Part shown: piece after piece, positions 1-10,638 of the stretch
Numbering within the stretch: the first letter of the stretch is position 1
Layout: the number at the start of each line of letters is the position of its first letter
Assembly: GCF_010500815.1 (NCBI RefSeq)
Contig: NZ_JAAAMG010000005.1
Coordinates: forward strand, 186,001 to 250,000
Direction of reading: 5' to 3'
Length of the DNA: 64,000 bases
Origin: Jiella pacifica
GTDB taxonomy: Bacteria > Pseudomonadota > Alphaproteobacteria > Rhizobiales > Rhizobiaceae
Program-made: the position numbers and the translations under genes
Notes under the pieces: generated by a model
Told to the model about the DNA's origin: nothing
The model's input: only the letters and a program-made list of their open reading frames with translations
Database searches by the model: none

Positions 1-450
1 AACGGCATCGGCCGGCTGGATCTCGTCGAGAACCGCTTCGTCGGCATGAAGTCCCGGGGCATCTACGAGACGCCGGGCGGCACGATCCTCCTCGTCGCCC
101 ACCGGGCGATCGAGTCGATCACGCTCGATCGCGGCGCGGCACATCTGAAGGACGAGCTAATGCCGCGCTATGCCGAGCTGATCTACAACGGCTTCTGGTT
201 CTCCCCCGAGCGCGAGATGCTGCAGGCGGCGATCGATCTCAGCCAGCGCAACGTCGAGGGCGAGGTTCGCCTCAAGCTCTACAAGGGCAACGTCATCGTC
301 GAGGGCCGCTCCTCACCGAAGTCGCTCTATTCGGATGCCCTCGTCACCTTCGAGGACGACCACGGCGCCTACGACCAGAAGGACGCGGCCGGCTTCATCA
401 AGCTGAACGCGCTTCGGCTCAGGACGCTGGCAAAGCGCGACGGACGCTGA
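1..450 (+). CDS. argG: Argininosuccinate synthase, 3' end (partial)
   Basis: This is the C-terminal 149 residues of argininosuccinate synthase, which joins citrulline and aspartate (using ATP) in arginine biosynthesis. The reading frame is open from the first base, so the start lies outside the window. Segments such as [19 protein letters not shown] and YETPGGTIL are characteristic of the family's C-terminal synthetase/multimerisation domain, and the protein ends in the usual region after [15 protein letters not shown]. The next gene is convergent, and no clear terminator is visible in the 119-base gap. Identity is secure from family conservation. Confidence 0.95.
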   Translation, partial: NGIGRLDLVENRFVGMKSRGIYETPGGTILLVAHRAIESITLDRGAAHLKDELMPRYAELIYNGFWFSPEREMLQAAIDLSQRNVEGEVRLKLYKGNVIVEGRSSPKSLYSDALVTFEDDHGAYDQKDAAGFIKLNALRLRTLAKRDGR

Positions 451-569
451 GCCGGGCCGAACGCCCGCCGACACAAACGGACGGTGCCGCGGCTTCCACG
501 ACCACCCCATGAAGGGCGGCGCAGCGGCCCGCCCTCATCCGCCCCTCCGGCAAGCCCCACGGGCCACGG

Positions 570-1076
570 TCAGGCTGCGGGTTCACGGCGCGGCGGGTTT
601 TCGCCGCGCATGTCCTCGTGCAGCCAGACCATGCGGTCGCAGAACCACAGCTTGCCGCCCATCGCGAGAACAAGGCCGAAGAGGGTCGGCCAGACCTGCA
701 GGACGGCAAGACCGTAGACGAGCGGCACCACGCCGGCGGCCGACACGCTTGTCAGGAGCAGCGCCACGCGCCGGTGGTGCGGCGGGACGGCGCGCTCCCG
801 CCTCGCGAGGAACAGCCGCTCGCCATAGGTCGCCCGCGCCGCCCAGCTGTCCTGCCGGGCGGGCGGCGCGAACAGCCGCGGATTGACGAAGACGAAGATC
901 ACGACGGCGGCGACGGGCAAGAGACACCACCAGCCGATCCAGGCCCGCGTCCAGAAGGCCAGGACGAGCAGCGGCAGCGTCGCCACCCGGCTCCAGACGC
1001 TGAGCGGGTTGGCGTGACGCGCCCAGGCCGCGTCGTCCATGCGCATCAGCCGCTCAGTGAGGGCGAAGACGTCCAT
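570..1076 (-). CDS. DUF6653 family membrane protein
   Basis: A 168-residue protein of unknown function resembling the DUF6653 family. Hydrophobic stretches at about residues 31-65 and 103-140 predict three or four membrane segments, joined by a basic loop. I chose the ATG at 1076 because GAGGAG lies nine bases upstream; an ATG eight codons earlier (1100) has no comparable ribosome site. It begins 29 bases after the end of cysK on the same strand, so the two may be co-transcribed. The sequence does not show its role. Confidence 0.7.
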   Translation of the reverse strand: MDVFALTERLMRMDDAAWARHANPLSVWSRVATLPLLVLAFWTRAWIGWWCLLPVAAVVIFVFVNPRLFAPPARQDSWAARATYGERLFLARRERAVPPHHRRVALLLTSVSAAGVVPLVYGLAVLQVWPTLFGLVLAMGGKLWFCDRMVWLHEDMRGENPPRREPAA

Positions 1077-1105
1077 CGCCTTGCGCTCCTCGCCGGCCAA
1101 CGGCG

Positions 1106-2098
<993 letters not shown>

Positions 2099-2513
2099 GA
2101 TGTCCTCCAAGTTTTTGTCCGGCATTCGCCGGGGCGAGATCTCGTTCGGCGCGACCGTTCGGCCTCGGGTCGGTGGCGTTCGGACCGGCGCGAGGATTTC
2201 GTCCTCACCGGCCTTACGCAGCTTGCCGCCAGACGCGGCTGCCCGGCTCGGGGAAAGCCGAACGGCCCATTGCGTCGAAACGTCGCTCGAAGGGAAGATA
2301 GGACGCTTGGCCGCTCGGTAGGAGGCCTGTTTTTCCCAATCCGCCCGGCATCGTCGGAAAAGCTTTGCGCGGCAGCCGCAGAACGCGAGGCGATCGGCAA
2401 TGTTTTAACCAAATTGTACTGCCGGCAGCGACCTGATCTTCAAGAATATATCGTCAGGCTGAACGCCGACGCAGAGTGCATACGAGCATTCGAAACGTTG
2501 CGGGGCCAACGAC
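2099..2513. other. Intergenic region between divergent cysK and GGDEF gene
   Basis: This 415-base gap separates two divergent genes and must hold both promoters. The half next to the GGDEF gene is A+T-richer (about 2395-2455, including AATATATCG). I see no convincing -35/-10 pair, repeat, RNA gene or conserved small reading frame. Confidence 0.5.
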
Positions 2514-3323
2514 ATGCAGCCATCATCAGACCGAATGAAAACCGTCTGGGGGGAGTTCGTTCTTCTTGCGGTCGTCGTGACGCTCGCGACCACGGCCCTG
2601 GCGCTGTGGTTCTTCAAGCCCTACGGCGAGGCGGTCATGCTGAGGGCCGTCGGCTTCACGGTTGCCGTCGCCGTAGCGAGTGCTCTTCCCTATCTTGCCT
2701 ATCTCGCCCTCAGGGTATCCTCGCTCTACGCCGACAATGACGGCCTGATGCGGGCAGCCCTGACGGACCGGCTGACCGGCGTTCTCAACCGCCAGGGTTT
2801 CGACCGGAAGTTCCGCAGCCATCTGCGCTTGCTTCTCGGCGAGAGCGACAAGGGACTGATGCTGCTTATCGTCGATGCCGACCATTTCAAGAAGATCAAC
2901 GATCGCTTGGGCCATCCCGTCGGCGACATCGCCCTGAAGAAGATCGCCGCGACGTTGAAGAAGCTGACCCGCGAAAGCGACGCGGTCGGACGGCTCGGCG
3001 GCGAGGAGTTCGTCATCTCGCTTCCCTGCAGCAATGCCGATCAGGGCGAGATGGTGGCCGAGCGTCTGCGCGAAGCGATCAATCGACTGCATGTCGGCTC
3101 GCACACGAAGGGCGCCCAGCTTTCCGTCTCGATCGGCGGCGTCTTCATGCGGTCGCCGCAGCCCTTCGCGCGGGTCTACGAGGCGGCCGACGCCAATCTC
3201 TACAAGGCCAAGGAAGGCGGCCGGAACCGCTGCACCATCACGGCGATAACCGCCCAGGGGAACGGCCGCCTGCGCGGCGGCGACGGACTGCGGACCGCCG
3301 CAGCCGTCCCGTTGGCTCGCTGA
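2514..3323 (+). CDS. Membrane-anchored diguanylate cyclase (GGDEF domain)
   Basis: A 269-residue enzyme predicted to make cyclic di-GMP from two GTP. Two hydrophobic segments (about residues 15-35 and 41-67) form a short membrane anchor with no recognisable sensory domain, followed by a full GGDEF domain. The active-site signature is GGEEF at 162-166. The inhibitory I-site RxxD (RESD, 153-156) lies five residues upstream, so product feedback should be intact. The metal-binding DADHFKKIND segment (121-130) and the DRLTGVLNR entry motif are present. No EAL domain is attached. The ATG at 2535 is an alternative start. The signal it senses is unknown. Confidence 0.92.
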   Translation: MQPSSDRMKTVWGEFVLLAVVVTLATTALALWFFKPYGEAVMLRAVGFTVAVAVASALPYLAYLALRVSSLYADNDGLMRAALTDRLTGVLNRQGFDRKFRSHLRLLLGESDKGLMLLIVDADHFKKINDRLGHPVGDIALKKIAATLKKLTRESDAVGRLGGEEFVISLPCSNADQGEMVAERLREAINRLHVGSHTKGAQLSVSIGGVFMRSPQPFARVYEAADANLYKAKEGGRNRCTITAITAQGNGRLRGGDGLRTAAAVPLAR

Positions 3324-3406
3324 TCGGCCGCGCCGATTGGGAGGCGTCGATGTGATGGGCCGGCCCGATGGCAATCCGAGAGAATGCATCCGGCCGCCAG
3401 GGGGCC

Positions 3407-3877
3407 TCAGTTCTGCCCCGTCGAGCCGAACCCCCCCTCACCCCGAACCGAGCCGGAAAGTGCCTCGGCCAGCGTGAACGCCGCCCGCGTCACGGGGGCG
3501 ATCACGACCTGGGCGATCCGGTCGCCGTGGGAAATCATCACCGGCTCGGCGCCGAGATTGATCAAAAGCACCTTCACCTCGCCGCGATAGTCGCTGTCGA
3601 TCGTGCCGGGGCTGTTGAGCACCGTAACCCCCTGGCGCGCGGCAAGACCGGATCTCGGCCGGATCTGCATCTCGAATCCGTCGGGCAGCTCGACCGCCAG
3701 CCCCGTCGGCACCAGGGCGCGCTCGCCGGGTTCGAGGGTCAGCGGCGCCACCAGGGCGGCGCTGAGATCGGCGCCGGCCGCGCCTTCGCTGGCATAGCTC
3801 GGCAACTTCGCGTCTTGGCCGTTTTCGAGCCGCATGACGCGGACCGTCGCGCCTTCCGGTGATCGTGACACGCTCAT
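3407..3877 (-). CDS. dut: dUTP diphosphatase
   Basis: Hydrolyses dUTP to dUMP and pyrophosphate, which keeps uracil out of DNA and supplies dTMP synthesis. The 156-residue product has the trimeric dUTPase motifs: the GADLSA region (motif 1), RPRSGLA (motif 2), [10 protein letters not shown] (motif 3) and the C-terminal [10 protein letters not shown] (motif 5). The ATG at 3877 overlaps the coaBC stop codon as ATGA, so dut is probably translationally coupled to coaBC. Upstream frame extensions lack a ribosome site. The coaBC-dut pairing is common in alphaproteobacteria. Confidence 0.95.
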   Translation of the reverse strand: MSVSRSPEGATVRVMRLENGQDAKLPSYASEGAAGADLSAALVAPLTLEPGERALVPTGLAVELPDGFEMQIRPRSGLAARQGVTVLNSPGTIDSDYRGEVKVLLINLGAEPVMISHGDRIAQVVIAPVTRAAFTLAEALSGSVRGEGGFGSTGQN

Positions 3878-5094
3878 TTCCTGACGCTCCGCCCGAGCCG
3901 CGCTGCAATCCAGCCCGCCAGCCGTCCGGCTGCCGCGTCCTTGGCGAGCTTCGGCCACTCTTCCACCCCATCGGCCGTGACGAGGCGGATGGTGTTGTCG
4001 CTGCCCCCCATCACGCCACCCTCAGGCGAGACATCGTTGGCGAGGATCGCATCGGCGCCCTTCCGTTCCAGCTTGTTACGAGCGTTGGCCAACAGATCGT
4101 CGGTCTCGGCCGCAAAGCCGACGACGAGGCCTGGCCGCTTGGCATGATGGCCGATGGTGGCCAGAATGTCCGGGTTCTCGGCCAAGGCAAGGCTTGGGGG
4201 GCCCTCGGCAGTCTTCTTGATCTTGCGCAGACTCTCGGCCGCGACCCGCCAATCCGCGACGGCGGCGACGAAGACGGCGATGTCGGCCGGCAGCGACGCC
4301 TCGACGGCAGAGAGCATTTCGGCCGCCGTTTCGACATGGCGCACCGAGACCCCTTGTGGATCCGGCAGCGTCACCGGGCCGGAGACCAGCGTCACGTCCG
4401 CGCCGGCATCGCGCAAGGCCGCCGCGATCGCATGACCTTGACGGCCCGAAGAGCGGTTGGCGATGTAGCGGACGGGGTCGATCGGCTCGTGGGTCGGCCC
4501 GGAGGTAACGACGGCCGACAGCCCCGCGAGCGGCCGCTCCTTCGGCGACAGGATGGCTTCGGCGGCGGCGACGATCTCCAGCGGTTCCGCCATTCGGCCG
4601 ACGCCCGCCTCGCCCTTTTCGGCCATCTCGCCCGTGCCGGGGCCGACGAAGCGAACGCCGTCCTCGCCGAGCCGCGCTAGATTGCGGCGGGTGGCGGGAT
4701 GCTCCCACATCGCCGGGTTCATCGCCGGCGCCATGAGGACCGGTGCGCGGGTCGCCAGCAGGATCGCCCCGGCGAGATCCTCGGCAAGCCCGCCCGCAAG
4801 ACGCGCCATGCGGTCGGCGGTCGCCGGCGCGACGACGACGAGACCGTGCTCGCGGGCAAGGCGGATGTGGCCGACGTCCTGCTCGTCCTCGCGGTCGAAG
4901 AGATCGGAATAGACCCGGTTCGCGGCCAGCGCGCCGACCGAAAGCGGTGTGACGAACTCGGCCGCCGCCCGCGTCATCACCGGTGTGACGCCGGCGCCGC
5001 GCTCCTTGAGGCGGCGGATGAGGTCGAGGCATTTATAGGCCGCGATGCCGCCGCCGATGATGAGGAGGATGCGCTTGCCGGCAAGAGCGCTCAT
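3874..5094 (-). CDS. coaBC: Bifunctional phosphopantothenoylcysteine decarboxylase/synthetase
   Basis: Carries out two steps of coenzyme A synthesis: 4'-phosphopantothenate plus cysteine to phosphopantothenoylcysteine (CoaB), then decarboxylation to 4'-phosphopantetheine (CoaC). The 406-residue protein has the N-terminal flavin domain (GGGIAAYK, catalytic H76 in [19 protein letters not shown]) and the C-terminal synthetase domain ([20 protein letters not shown], and [15 protein letters not shown] near residue 350). Its ATG overlaps the stop of the upstream vapC-like toxin (ATGA), and its own stop overlaps dut. An essential gene is therefore coupled to a toxin-antitoxin pair. Confidence 0.95.
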   Translation of the reverse strand: MSALAGKRILLIIGGGIAAYKCLDLIRRLKERGAGVTPVMTRAAAEFVTPLSVGALAANRVYSDLFDREDEQDVGHIRLAREHGLVVVAPATADRMARLAGGLAEDLAGAILLATRAPVLMAPAMNPAMWEHPATRRNLARLGEDGVRFVGPGTGEMAEKGEAGVGRMAEPLEIVAAAEAILSPKERPLAGLSAVVTSGPTHEPIDPVRYIANRSSGRQGHAIAAALRDAGADVTLVSGPVTLPDPQGVSVRHVETAAEMLSAVEASLPADIAVFVAAVADWRVAAESLRKIKKTAEGPPSLALAENPDILATIGHHAKRPGLVVGFAAETDDLLANARNKLERKGADAILANDVSPEGGVMGGSDNTIRLVTADGVEEWPKLAKDAAAGRLAGWIAARLGRSVRK

Positions 5095-5492
5095 GGGGCC
5101 AGGGCCGCCGTCACGTCGGTCGCCGCGAAGTCGTCGCCCTTGAAAAGCAGCGGCGCATCAAGAGATTGTGCCAGCGCGTAGGAGAAGCAGTCGCCGAAAT
5201 TCAGCTTCGCGGCGCTGCCCGAACCACGGTCGTAGCGCTGCCAGGCGACTGCTGCGATGTCGGCCATTTCCTTCGTGAAAGGTATCATTTGAATGTTTGT
5301 GGACGCGACCAAGGCTTCGAGCCTCGGCTTGTATTGCGAACCGATGCGCGCATTGAGACCGATGCTTGTCTCTAGAAATGAAGGAGCAGCCATTGCTGCT
5401 TCACGCTCGACGATCAGCGCGCCGGCAAGGCCTTCTCCATCGGGCTCGGACAGGAGGATGGCTACTAGTGCCGAGGTGTCGACGACAATCAC
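5091..5492 (-). CDS. PIN-domain toxin, VapC type
   Basis: A 133-residue PIN-domain ribonuclease, predicted to be the toxin of a type II toxin-antitoxin pair; known VapC proteins cleave tRNA or rRNA. The acidic active-site set is intact: D5 in IVVDTSAL, E41 in SFLETSIG, D101 in NFGDCFSYA, and D120 in FKGDDF. The last region matches FitB/VapC-type PIN proteins. The ATG overlaps the antitoxin stop (ATGA) and the stop overlaps the coaBC start (ATGA). It therefore sits seamlessly inside the ubiB-coaBC operon. Nothing suggests inactivation. Its target cannot be read from the sequence. Confidence 0.85.
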   Translation of the reverse strand: MIVVDTSALVAILLSEPDGEGLAGALIVEREAAMAAPSFLETSIGLNARIGSQYKPRLEALVASTNIQMIPFTKEMADIAAVAWQRYDRGSGSAAKLNFGDCFSYALAQSLDAPLLFKGDDFAATDVTAALAP

Positions 5493-5872
5493 TCGACGAA
5501 GCTCCAGAGCTCGTCGGTGAAGGCCTTCTGATCAAACGGCTCGGATGAAGGGGGTACCCGAAGAGCCATAATCGCTTCGAAGACGCGCTTCTGCTCCTCG
5601 GGCGATCGCACCGGATGGCCGACGAGGGCCGGCTGACCGAGAGCGATGCCGAGATCGGAAACTCCCTCGCCGCTTTTGATTTTCTCCAGAACCAGAGCCA
5701 CCCGCCGATCCAGATCGGCTTCTCGTTCCGCCTTCGAGGCGGGAACATCGTTCAAGTGTTCCACGAGCAGCGATTTCGCCTCATCGGCCACAGACCGATT
5801 GTGGTTCCTGGCCATGGCCTCGAGACGCTCCAGCGCGGCGTCATCCAGATCGTCGATCGTCAGGCTTGCCAT
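5489..5872 (-). CDS. FitA/VapB-like ribbon-helix-helix antitoxin
   Basis: A 127-residue protein predicted to neutralise the adjacent PIN toxin and bind the module's promoter. The N-terminus (MASLTIDDLDDAALERLEAM, then ARNHNRSVADEAKSLL) matches FitA-type ribbon-helix-helix DNA-binding domains; the rest is a longer, charged toxin-binding tail. I chose the ATG at 5872 because AGGAGG lies six bases upstream; an ATG two codons earlier abuts that site. It lies 107 bases downstream of ubiB on the same strand, and its end overlaps the toxin start. Antitoxin before toxin is the usual order. Confidence 0.8.
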   Translation of the reverse strand: MASLTIDDLDDAALERLEAMARNHNRSVADEAKSLLVEHLNDVPASKAEREADLDRRVALVLEKIKSGEGVSDLGIALGQPALVGHPVRSPEEQKRVFEAIMALRVPPSSEPFDQKAFTDELWSFVE

Positions 5873-5979
5873 TCGCATCCTCCTGCCGGCCTGCATCTTC
5901 CGTCACAGTATCTAACCCTGCGCATTCCTCCCGGCAACGCAGCCGCGCGCCCCGCCGCGAGCAACGCGCCACCCCCGTC

Positions 5980-7566
5980 TCACCCCAAGACCAGCGCGCC
6001 CGCGATGGTGACGAGGGCGATCGCGATCACCCAGCGCTCGACATGGCCGAGGATGATGCTCGCCTTGCCGTCCTGGACGAGGTCGTACAGCGTGTCGTCG
6101 TTGAGGCGGATGCCGTTTTCGATCAGTTCGGGGAGTTCGCGGCCGAGGATTTCCAGGCCGACGGCGAGTTCCGGCGCCTTGCGCAGAAGCTTCATCCCGG
6201 CCTGAAGCCCGTCCCGCGCCTCCTGCAGCTTCGCCGCCGGGCCGAGTTCGGCCATGATGTATTCGGAAACCACCGGCTCGGCGGCGACCCACATGTTGAA
6301 CTTCGGATCGAAGCTGCGCGCGACGCCCTCGACGACGACCATGGTCTTCTGCAGGAGGACGAGTTCGGGCCGCGTCTGCATTTCGAAGAGCTGGGTGATC
6401 TCGAAGAGCAGCGACAACAGGTGCCCCATGGAGATCGTTTCCGCCGGCTGGCCGTAGATCGGTTCGCCGATTGCCCGGAGCGCCTGGGCGAAGCTCGCGA
6501 CGTCCTGGGTGCGCGGCACGTAGCCGGCCTCGAAATGCACCTCCGCGACGCGGCGGTAGTCTCGCTGGATGAAGCCGTAGAGGATCTCGGCGAGGAAGCG
6601 CTTGGAATCGCGGCTGAGCCGGCCGACGATGCCGAGGTCGACCGCGACGATCGTGCCGTCGGGCGCGATGAACAGATTGCCCTGATGCATGTCGGCGTGG
6701 AAGAAGCCGTCGCGCATCGCGTGCTGCAGGAACGACTGGACGACGGTGACGCCGATCTTCTTGGTGTCGTGCCCCGCGGCAATGACTGCGTTCACGTCCG
6801 AGAGCTTGATCCCGTCGATCCACTCCATGGTGATGACGTCGCGACCGGTCCGCTCCCAGTCGATCCCCGGTACGCGGAAGCCTTTGTCGTGCGCGACGTT
6901 CTCTGCCATTTCCGAGGAGGCCGCCGCTTCGAGCCTGAGATCCATCTCGATGCGGGTCGACTGGGTGAGCGTCTCGACCACGGCGACCGGGCGCAACCTT
7001 CGGGAGGATTCGACGAAGCGTTCGAGAAAGTCGGCGATGAAACGGAACGTGTCGAGTTCGCGGCGAAAGCGCGCCCGGATGCCCGGCCGGATCACCTTGA
7101 CCGCGGCAAAGCGCTCGCTGCCGTCGGGATTGCGGATCCGCGCCTTGTAGACCTGGGCGATCGAGGCTGCGCCCACGACCTCGCCGAGATCAATGTAGAG
7201 GTCGTCGAGCCGTCGCCCCAGGGTCGTCTCGATCTCGGCAACGGCGAGGTGCCGCTCGAAAGGCGGCACCTTGTCCTGCAGCGCGCCGAGTTCGCCGGCG
7301 ATGTCTGCCCCGACGATGTCCGGGCGCGTCGCCAGAAACTGCCCGAGCTTCACATAGGACGGGCCGAGCCGGTGCAGCGCCCGCGACAGCCGGTCGGAGC
7401 GGTCCCGCCCCTTCGTCGATCCGCGCTGGATCAACCGCGCGAAACGGTGCAGCAGCTTGGCGCCGGCCGGCAGGCCCTCGGCGGGAAAGGCGCCGACGAC
7501 GCCCTCGCGCGCCAGCACGAAGACGGCCCGGACAAGCGCGAACGTCCCGGAAATTGGATTGGTCAC
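5980..7566 (-). CDS. ubiB: Ubiquinone biosynthesis atypical kinase UbiB
   Basis: A 528-residue member of the ADCK/UbiB family, an ATPase-like accessory factor needed for ubiquinone biosynthesis at the inner membrane. The family hallmark KxGQ is seen in PSYVKLGQFLATRPD, followed by the invariant lysine region FAAVKVIRPG, the HADMHQGNL catalytic loop and the VDLGIVGRL metal-binding segment. A C-terminal hydrophobic segment (ERWVIAIALVTIAGALVLG) is the membrane anchor. It follows ubiE on the same strand after a 124-base gap, the usual Rhizobiales arrangement. Its historical name is 2-octaprenylphenol hydroxylase. Confidence 0.94.
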   Translation of the reverse strand: MTNPISGTFALVRAVFVLAREGVVGAFPAEGLPAGAKLLHRFARLIQRGSTKGRDRSDRLSRALHRLGPSYVKLGQFLATRPDIVGADIAGELGALQDKVPPFERHLAVAEIETTLGRRLDDLYIDLGEVVGAASIAQVYKARIRNPDGSERFAAVKVIRPGIRARFRRELDTFRFIADFLERFVESSRRLRPVAVVETLTQSTRIEMDLRLEAAASSEMAENVAHDKGFRVPGIDWERTGRDVITMEWIDGIKLSDVNAVIAAGHDTKKIGVTVVQSFLQHAMRDGFFHADMHQGNLFIAPDGTIVAVDLGIVGRLSRDSKRFLAEILYGFIQRDYRRVAEVHFEAGYVPRTQDVASFAQALRAIGEPIYGQPAETISMGHLLSLLFEITQLFEMQTRPELVLLQKTMVVVEGVARSFDPKFNMWVAAEPVVSEYIMAELGPAAKLQEARDGLQAGMKLLRKAPELAVGLEILGRELPELIENGIRLNDDTLYDLVQDGKASIILGHVERWVIAIALVTIAGALVLG

Positions 7567-7690
7567 GAGTCTCGCCGCCTGGCCCGGCCGGACTGGGACG
7601 CGGTCGGAATCACGCGAGCCCCCCGTCTACGGTTTCGATGAAGCACGGATGTTTCCGCTGGTGCGATGTCGACTGCAAGCGTCACCGGCG

Positions 7691-8470
7691 TCAGAGCTTC
7701 CATCCCGAATGGATGGCCGCGATGCCGCCGGACAGGTTGCGGTAGTCGACCCGCTCAAAACCGGCCTCGCGGATCGCCGCCGCGAAGTTCGCCTGGTTCG
7801 GAAACCGGCGAATCGATTCCACCAGATAGGCGTAGGAGTCGCGGTCGCGCGCGACGAGTTCGCCGATCCGCGGAATGGCATTGAACGACCAGGCGTCGTA
7901 GATCTTGTCGAGAACCGGCAGGTCGACCTCGGAGAATTCCAGGCACATGAAGCGGCCGCCGGGCTTCAGCACACGGTAGGCCTCTTTCAGCGCCTCGCCG
8001 ATCCGCGGCACGTTGCGGATTCCGAAGGCAATCGTATAGGCGTCGAAATGGTTGTCCAGCAGGGGCAGTTCCTCAGCGTTGCCCTCGGTGAAGGTCAGAT
8101 TGCCGCCGAGCTTCTTCTTGATCGCCCGCTCCGCCCCGACGGCGAGCATCGAGGCATTGATGTCGAGCACGGTCCCGTGGGCGCGGCCGCGCGTGGCCTC
8201 GACGATGCGGAAGGCGACGTCGCCGGTGCCGCCGGCAACGTCGAGGAAGCGATATTCCGGCCGGTGCGGCGGGCTGAGCCAAGCGACCATCGCCGCCTTC
8301 CAGGCCCGGTGCAGGCCGCCGGACATGAGGTCGTTCATCAGGTCGTAGCGTTCGGCGACGCGGTGGAAGACCTCGTTGACGCGCTCCTGCTTCTCGCCCC
8401 GGCCGCTGACGGTCGCATAGCCATAGGCCGTCTCCATGGCTTCGGCTCCGGTGACGCGCGACTGCGACAT
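7691..8470 (-). CDS. ubiE: Demethylmenaquinone/2-methoxy-6-polyprenyl-benzoquinol C-methyltransferase
   Basis: A SAM-dependent C-methyltransferase of ubiquinone synthesis (259 residues). The SAM-binding motif [11 protein letters not shown], the family segment [18 protein letters not shown] and [20 protein letters not shown] are all present, and the end [20 protein letters not shown] is typical. The ATG at 8470 is preferred (AAGG nine bases upstream) over one seven codons earlier. It is divergent from mutM across 171 bases and is the first gene of the ubiE-ubiB-antitoxin-toxin-coaBC-dut set. Confidence 0.95.
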   Translation of the reverse strand: MSQSRVTGAEAMETAYGYATVSGRGEKQERVNEVFHRVAERYDLMNDLMSGGLHRAWKAAMVAWLSPPHRPEYRFLDVAGGTGDVAFRIVEATRGRAHGTVLDINASMLAVGAERAIKKKLGGNLTFTEGNAEELPLLDNHFDAYTIAFGIRNVPRIGEALKEAYRVLKPGGRFMCLEFSEVDLPVLDKIYDAWSFNAIPRIGELVARDRDSYAYLVESIRRFPNQANFAAAIREAGFERVDYRNLSGGIAAIHSGWKL

Positions 8471-8641
8471 GACATTCGACCTTCGTTGCAACGCATCGGT
8501 TCGATGCGGATAGTGCGGGCACCCGACTCATCGCCTGGCGGGCAGCGAGAAGACGTCGCGCGGGACGGGCCTAACGGCTTCTTCGCGCCCCGCCAAGAGG
8601 CCGCCGCCAAGCGCCCATTTCAGCAAAGGACTTAAGCGCAC

Positions 8642-9535
8642 ATGCCGGAATTGCCAGAGGTGGAGACCGTGCGACGCGGCCTCGAGCCGGTCATGGCGGG
8701 CGCCCGGATCGAGCGGGTCGTCCTTGCCCGCCCGGATCTGCGCTTCCCGCTACCGGAAAACTTCGCCGTGCGCCTCGCCGGCCGCAGGATCGAGGGGCTC
8801 GGACGGCGGGCGAAATATCTCCTCGCCGATCTCGAAGGCGGCACCGTTCTCGCCATGCATCTCGGCATGTCCGGCTCGTTCCGCATCGAGAGCCCGGCCG
8901 GAGCGAGCACACCCGGCGTTTTCGTCCACCCCCGATCGAGCGAGCGGCTGCACGATCACGTCCGCTTCGAGCTGGAGACCGCCAAGGCGACGGCCGTCAC
9001 GGTGATCTTCAACGACCCGCGGCGCTTCGGCTATATGAGTCTGATCGAGAGGGTCGACTTCGACGCCCATCCGCATTTTCGCGGGCTCGGCATCGAGCCG
9101 ACCGGCAACGCCTTGTCCGGCGCGGCGTTGGCGCCGTTCTTTGCGGGCCGTGCCGCGCCGTTGAAGGCGGCACTTCTCGACCAGAAGGTCGTCGCCGGCC
9201 TCGGCAACATCTATGTCTGCGAGGCGCTTTGGCGAGCCAAGCTGTCGCCGCGCCGGGCCGCCGGCACCCTTGTGACGGCGAAGGGCGGGCCGACGAAGCG
9301 GCTCGACGAACTCGCCCGGCAGATCCGCGAGACGATCTTCGATGCGATCGCCGCCGGCGGTTCCTCGCTGAAGGACTACCGCCAAGCCGACGGCTCGCTC
9401 GGCTATTTTCAGCATTCCTTCGCTGTCTATGGCCGCGAGGACGAGCCGTGCCGGCGCGAGACATGTCGCGGCGTCGTCAAGCGGATCGTCCAGTCCGGCC
9501 GCTCGACATTCTTCTGCCCGCTCTGCCAGCGCTAG
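8642..9535 (+). CDS. mutM: Formamidopyrimidine-DNA glycosylase
   Basis: A base-excision repair enzyme removing 8-oxoguanine and formamidopyrimidines, with AP lyase activity. The 297-residue protein starts [14 protein letters not shown]: the N-terminal proline is the nucleophile and E3 is catalytic. K58 in RRAKYLL is the conserved beta-hairpin lysine. The central [16 protein letters not shown] helix-two-turn-helix is intact. The C-terminal zinc finger has four cysteines (CRRETC and CPLC) with the DNA-binding GRSTFFCP loop. The gene is complete. Confidence 0.97.
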   Translation: MPELPEVETVRRGLEPVMAGARIERVVLARPDLRFPLPENFAVRLAGRRIEGLGRRAKYLLADLEGGTVLAMHLGMSGSFRIESPAGASTPGVFVHPRSSERLHDHVRFELETAKATAVTVIFNDPRRFGYMSLIERVDFDAHPHFRGLGIEPTGNALSGAALAPFFAGRAAPLKAALLDQKVVAGLGNIYVCEALWRAKLSPRRAAGTLVTAKGGPTKRLDELARQIRETIFDAIAAGGSSLKDYRQADGSLGYFQHSFAVYGREDEPCRRETCRGVVKRIVQSGRSTFFCPLCQR

Positions 9536-9658
9536 CGCTCGACGGGCGGGGGAACCTGCGCCGTCAAGTCGTATTGCGTTCGCTGCCTCGATCGTCCAAG
9601 CATGGCGAAAAGCAAGCGTCGGCGTTGCGTTCGGCGCATGTCGAGACGGTGGAGCGCC

Positions 9659-10432
9659 ATGAGCTACGAGACGATCAAAGTCGAGACCCGCGGCCGTGTC
9701 GGCCTCGTCACTTTCAACCGGCCGAAGTCGATGAACGCCTTGAGCGTCCAGATGATGCGCGAGATCGTCCAGGCGCTGCAGACGTTCCAGAGCGATGCCA
9801 AGATCGGCGCGGTGGTGCTGACGGGGTCGGAAAAGGCCTTTGCCGCCGGTGCCGATATCAAGGAGATGCAGGGGCTGGACTTTCCCGAGGCCCTGACGAC
9901 CGATCTCTGGGCCGAGTGGGAGGGGCTGGGCGATTTTCGCAAGCCGACGATCGCGGCGGTCGCCGGCTACGCCCTCGGCGGCGGCTGCGAAGTCGCGCTG
10001 ATGTGCGACATCGTGATCGCTGCCGACAACGCCAAGTTCGGCCAGCCGGAGATCACCCTCGGCGTCATCCCGGGCATGGGCGGCACCCAGCGCCTCGCCC
10101 GTTCGATCGGCAAGGCGAAGACCATGGATCTCTGCCTCACCGGCCGGCTGATGGACGTGCAGGAGGCCGAGCGCTGCGGCCTCGTCGCCCGAATCGTGCC
10201 GGCGAGCGACCTCGTCGAGGAGGCGCTGCGCACCGCCGACAAGATCGCCAATTTTTCCCTGCCGGCGGTCATGCTGGCCAAGGAAGCCGTCAACCGCGCC
10301 TTCGAGGTCCCCTTGTCCGAAGGACTGCGATTCGAGCGGCGGGTGTTCCACGCGCTGTTCGCCACGGAGGACCAGAGCGAGGGCATGGAGGCTTTCGTGC
10401 AGAAGCGCTCGCCGCAGTTCAAGAATCGCTGA
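9659..10432 (+). CDS. Enoyl-CoA hydratase
   Basis: A crotonase-fold enzyme (257 residues), predicted to hydrate 2-enoyl-CoA in fatty-acid or related acyl-CoA breakdown. The oxyanion-hole motifs AGADIKEMQ and [11 protein letters not shown], and the catalytic glutamate region [19 protein letters not shown], are intact. The ATG at 9659 has GGAG four bases upstream. Frame extension to 9602 lacks this and is not family-like. The gene sits between mutM and rpsT as in many Rhizobiales, where it is annotated echA or fadB-like. Substrate chain length is unknown. Confidence 0.93.
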   Translation: MSYETIKVETRGRVGLVTFNRPKSMNALSVQMMREIVQALQTFQSDAKIGAVVLTGSEKAFAAGADIKEMQGLDFPEALTTDLWAEWEGLGDFRKPTIAAVAGYALGGGCEVALMCDIVIAADNAKFGQPEITLGVIPGMGGTQRLARSIGKAKTMDLCLTGRLMDVQEAERCGLVARIVPASDLVEEALRTADKIANFSLPAVMLAKEAVNRAFEVPLSEGLRFERRVFHALFATEDQSEGMEAFVQKRSPQFKNR

Positions 10433-10503
10433 AGCGCCCGCCTGCCTGCGCCTCCGCCCTCACCCCCGGGCGCTCGATGACGACGCGATGACGACGTCGA
10501 AGG

Positions 10504-10532
10504 TTGACGCGGCGCCGCCATTTTCTTATAAG
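10504..10532 (+). promoter_or_regulatory. Promoter of rpsT (sigma-70 type)
   Basis: TTGACG at 10504-10509 and TATAAG at 10527-10532 are separated by exactly 17 bases, a near-consensus housekeeping promoter. Transcription would start near 10539, about 100 bases before rpsT, leaving a leader long enough for control of this ribosomal-protein mRNA. Confidence 0.65.
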
Positions 10533-10638
10533 GCGCGCCAATTGGCGGTGCCTAGCGGGCGCCGCCCAGTTCTTTTGTGCGCTGCGTAGCCTGCTGAACG
10601 CTGGCGCTTCATGGTCCGATCAGGAAAGAGAGACGACA

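Noticed and set aside
8750-10351. Long minus-strand open frame opposite mutM and the enoyl-CoA hydratase
   Set aside because: It is antisense to two well-conserved genes and has the composition of a G+C-rich shadow, with no recognisable domain.
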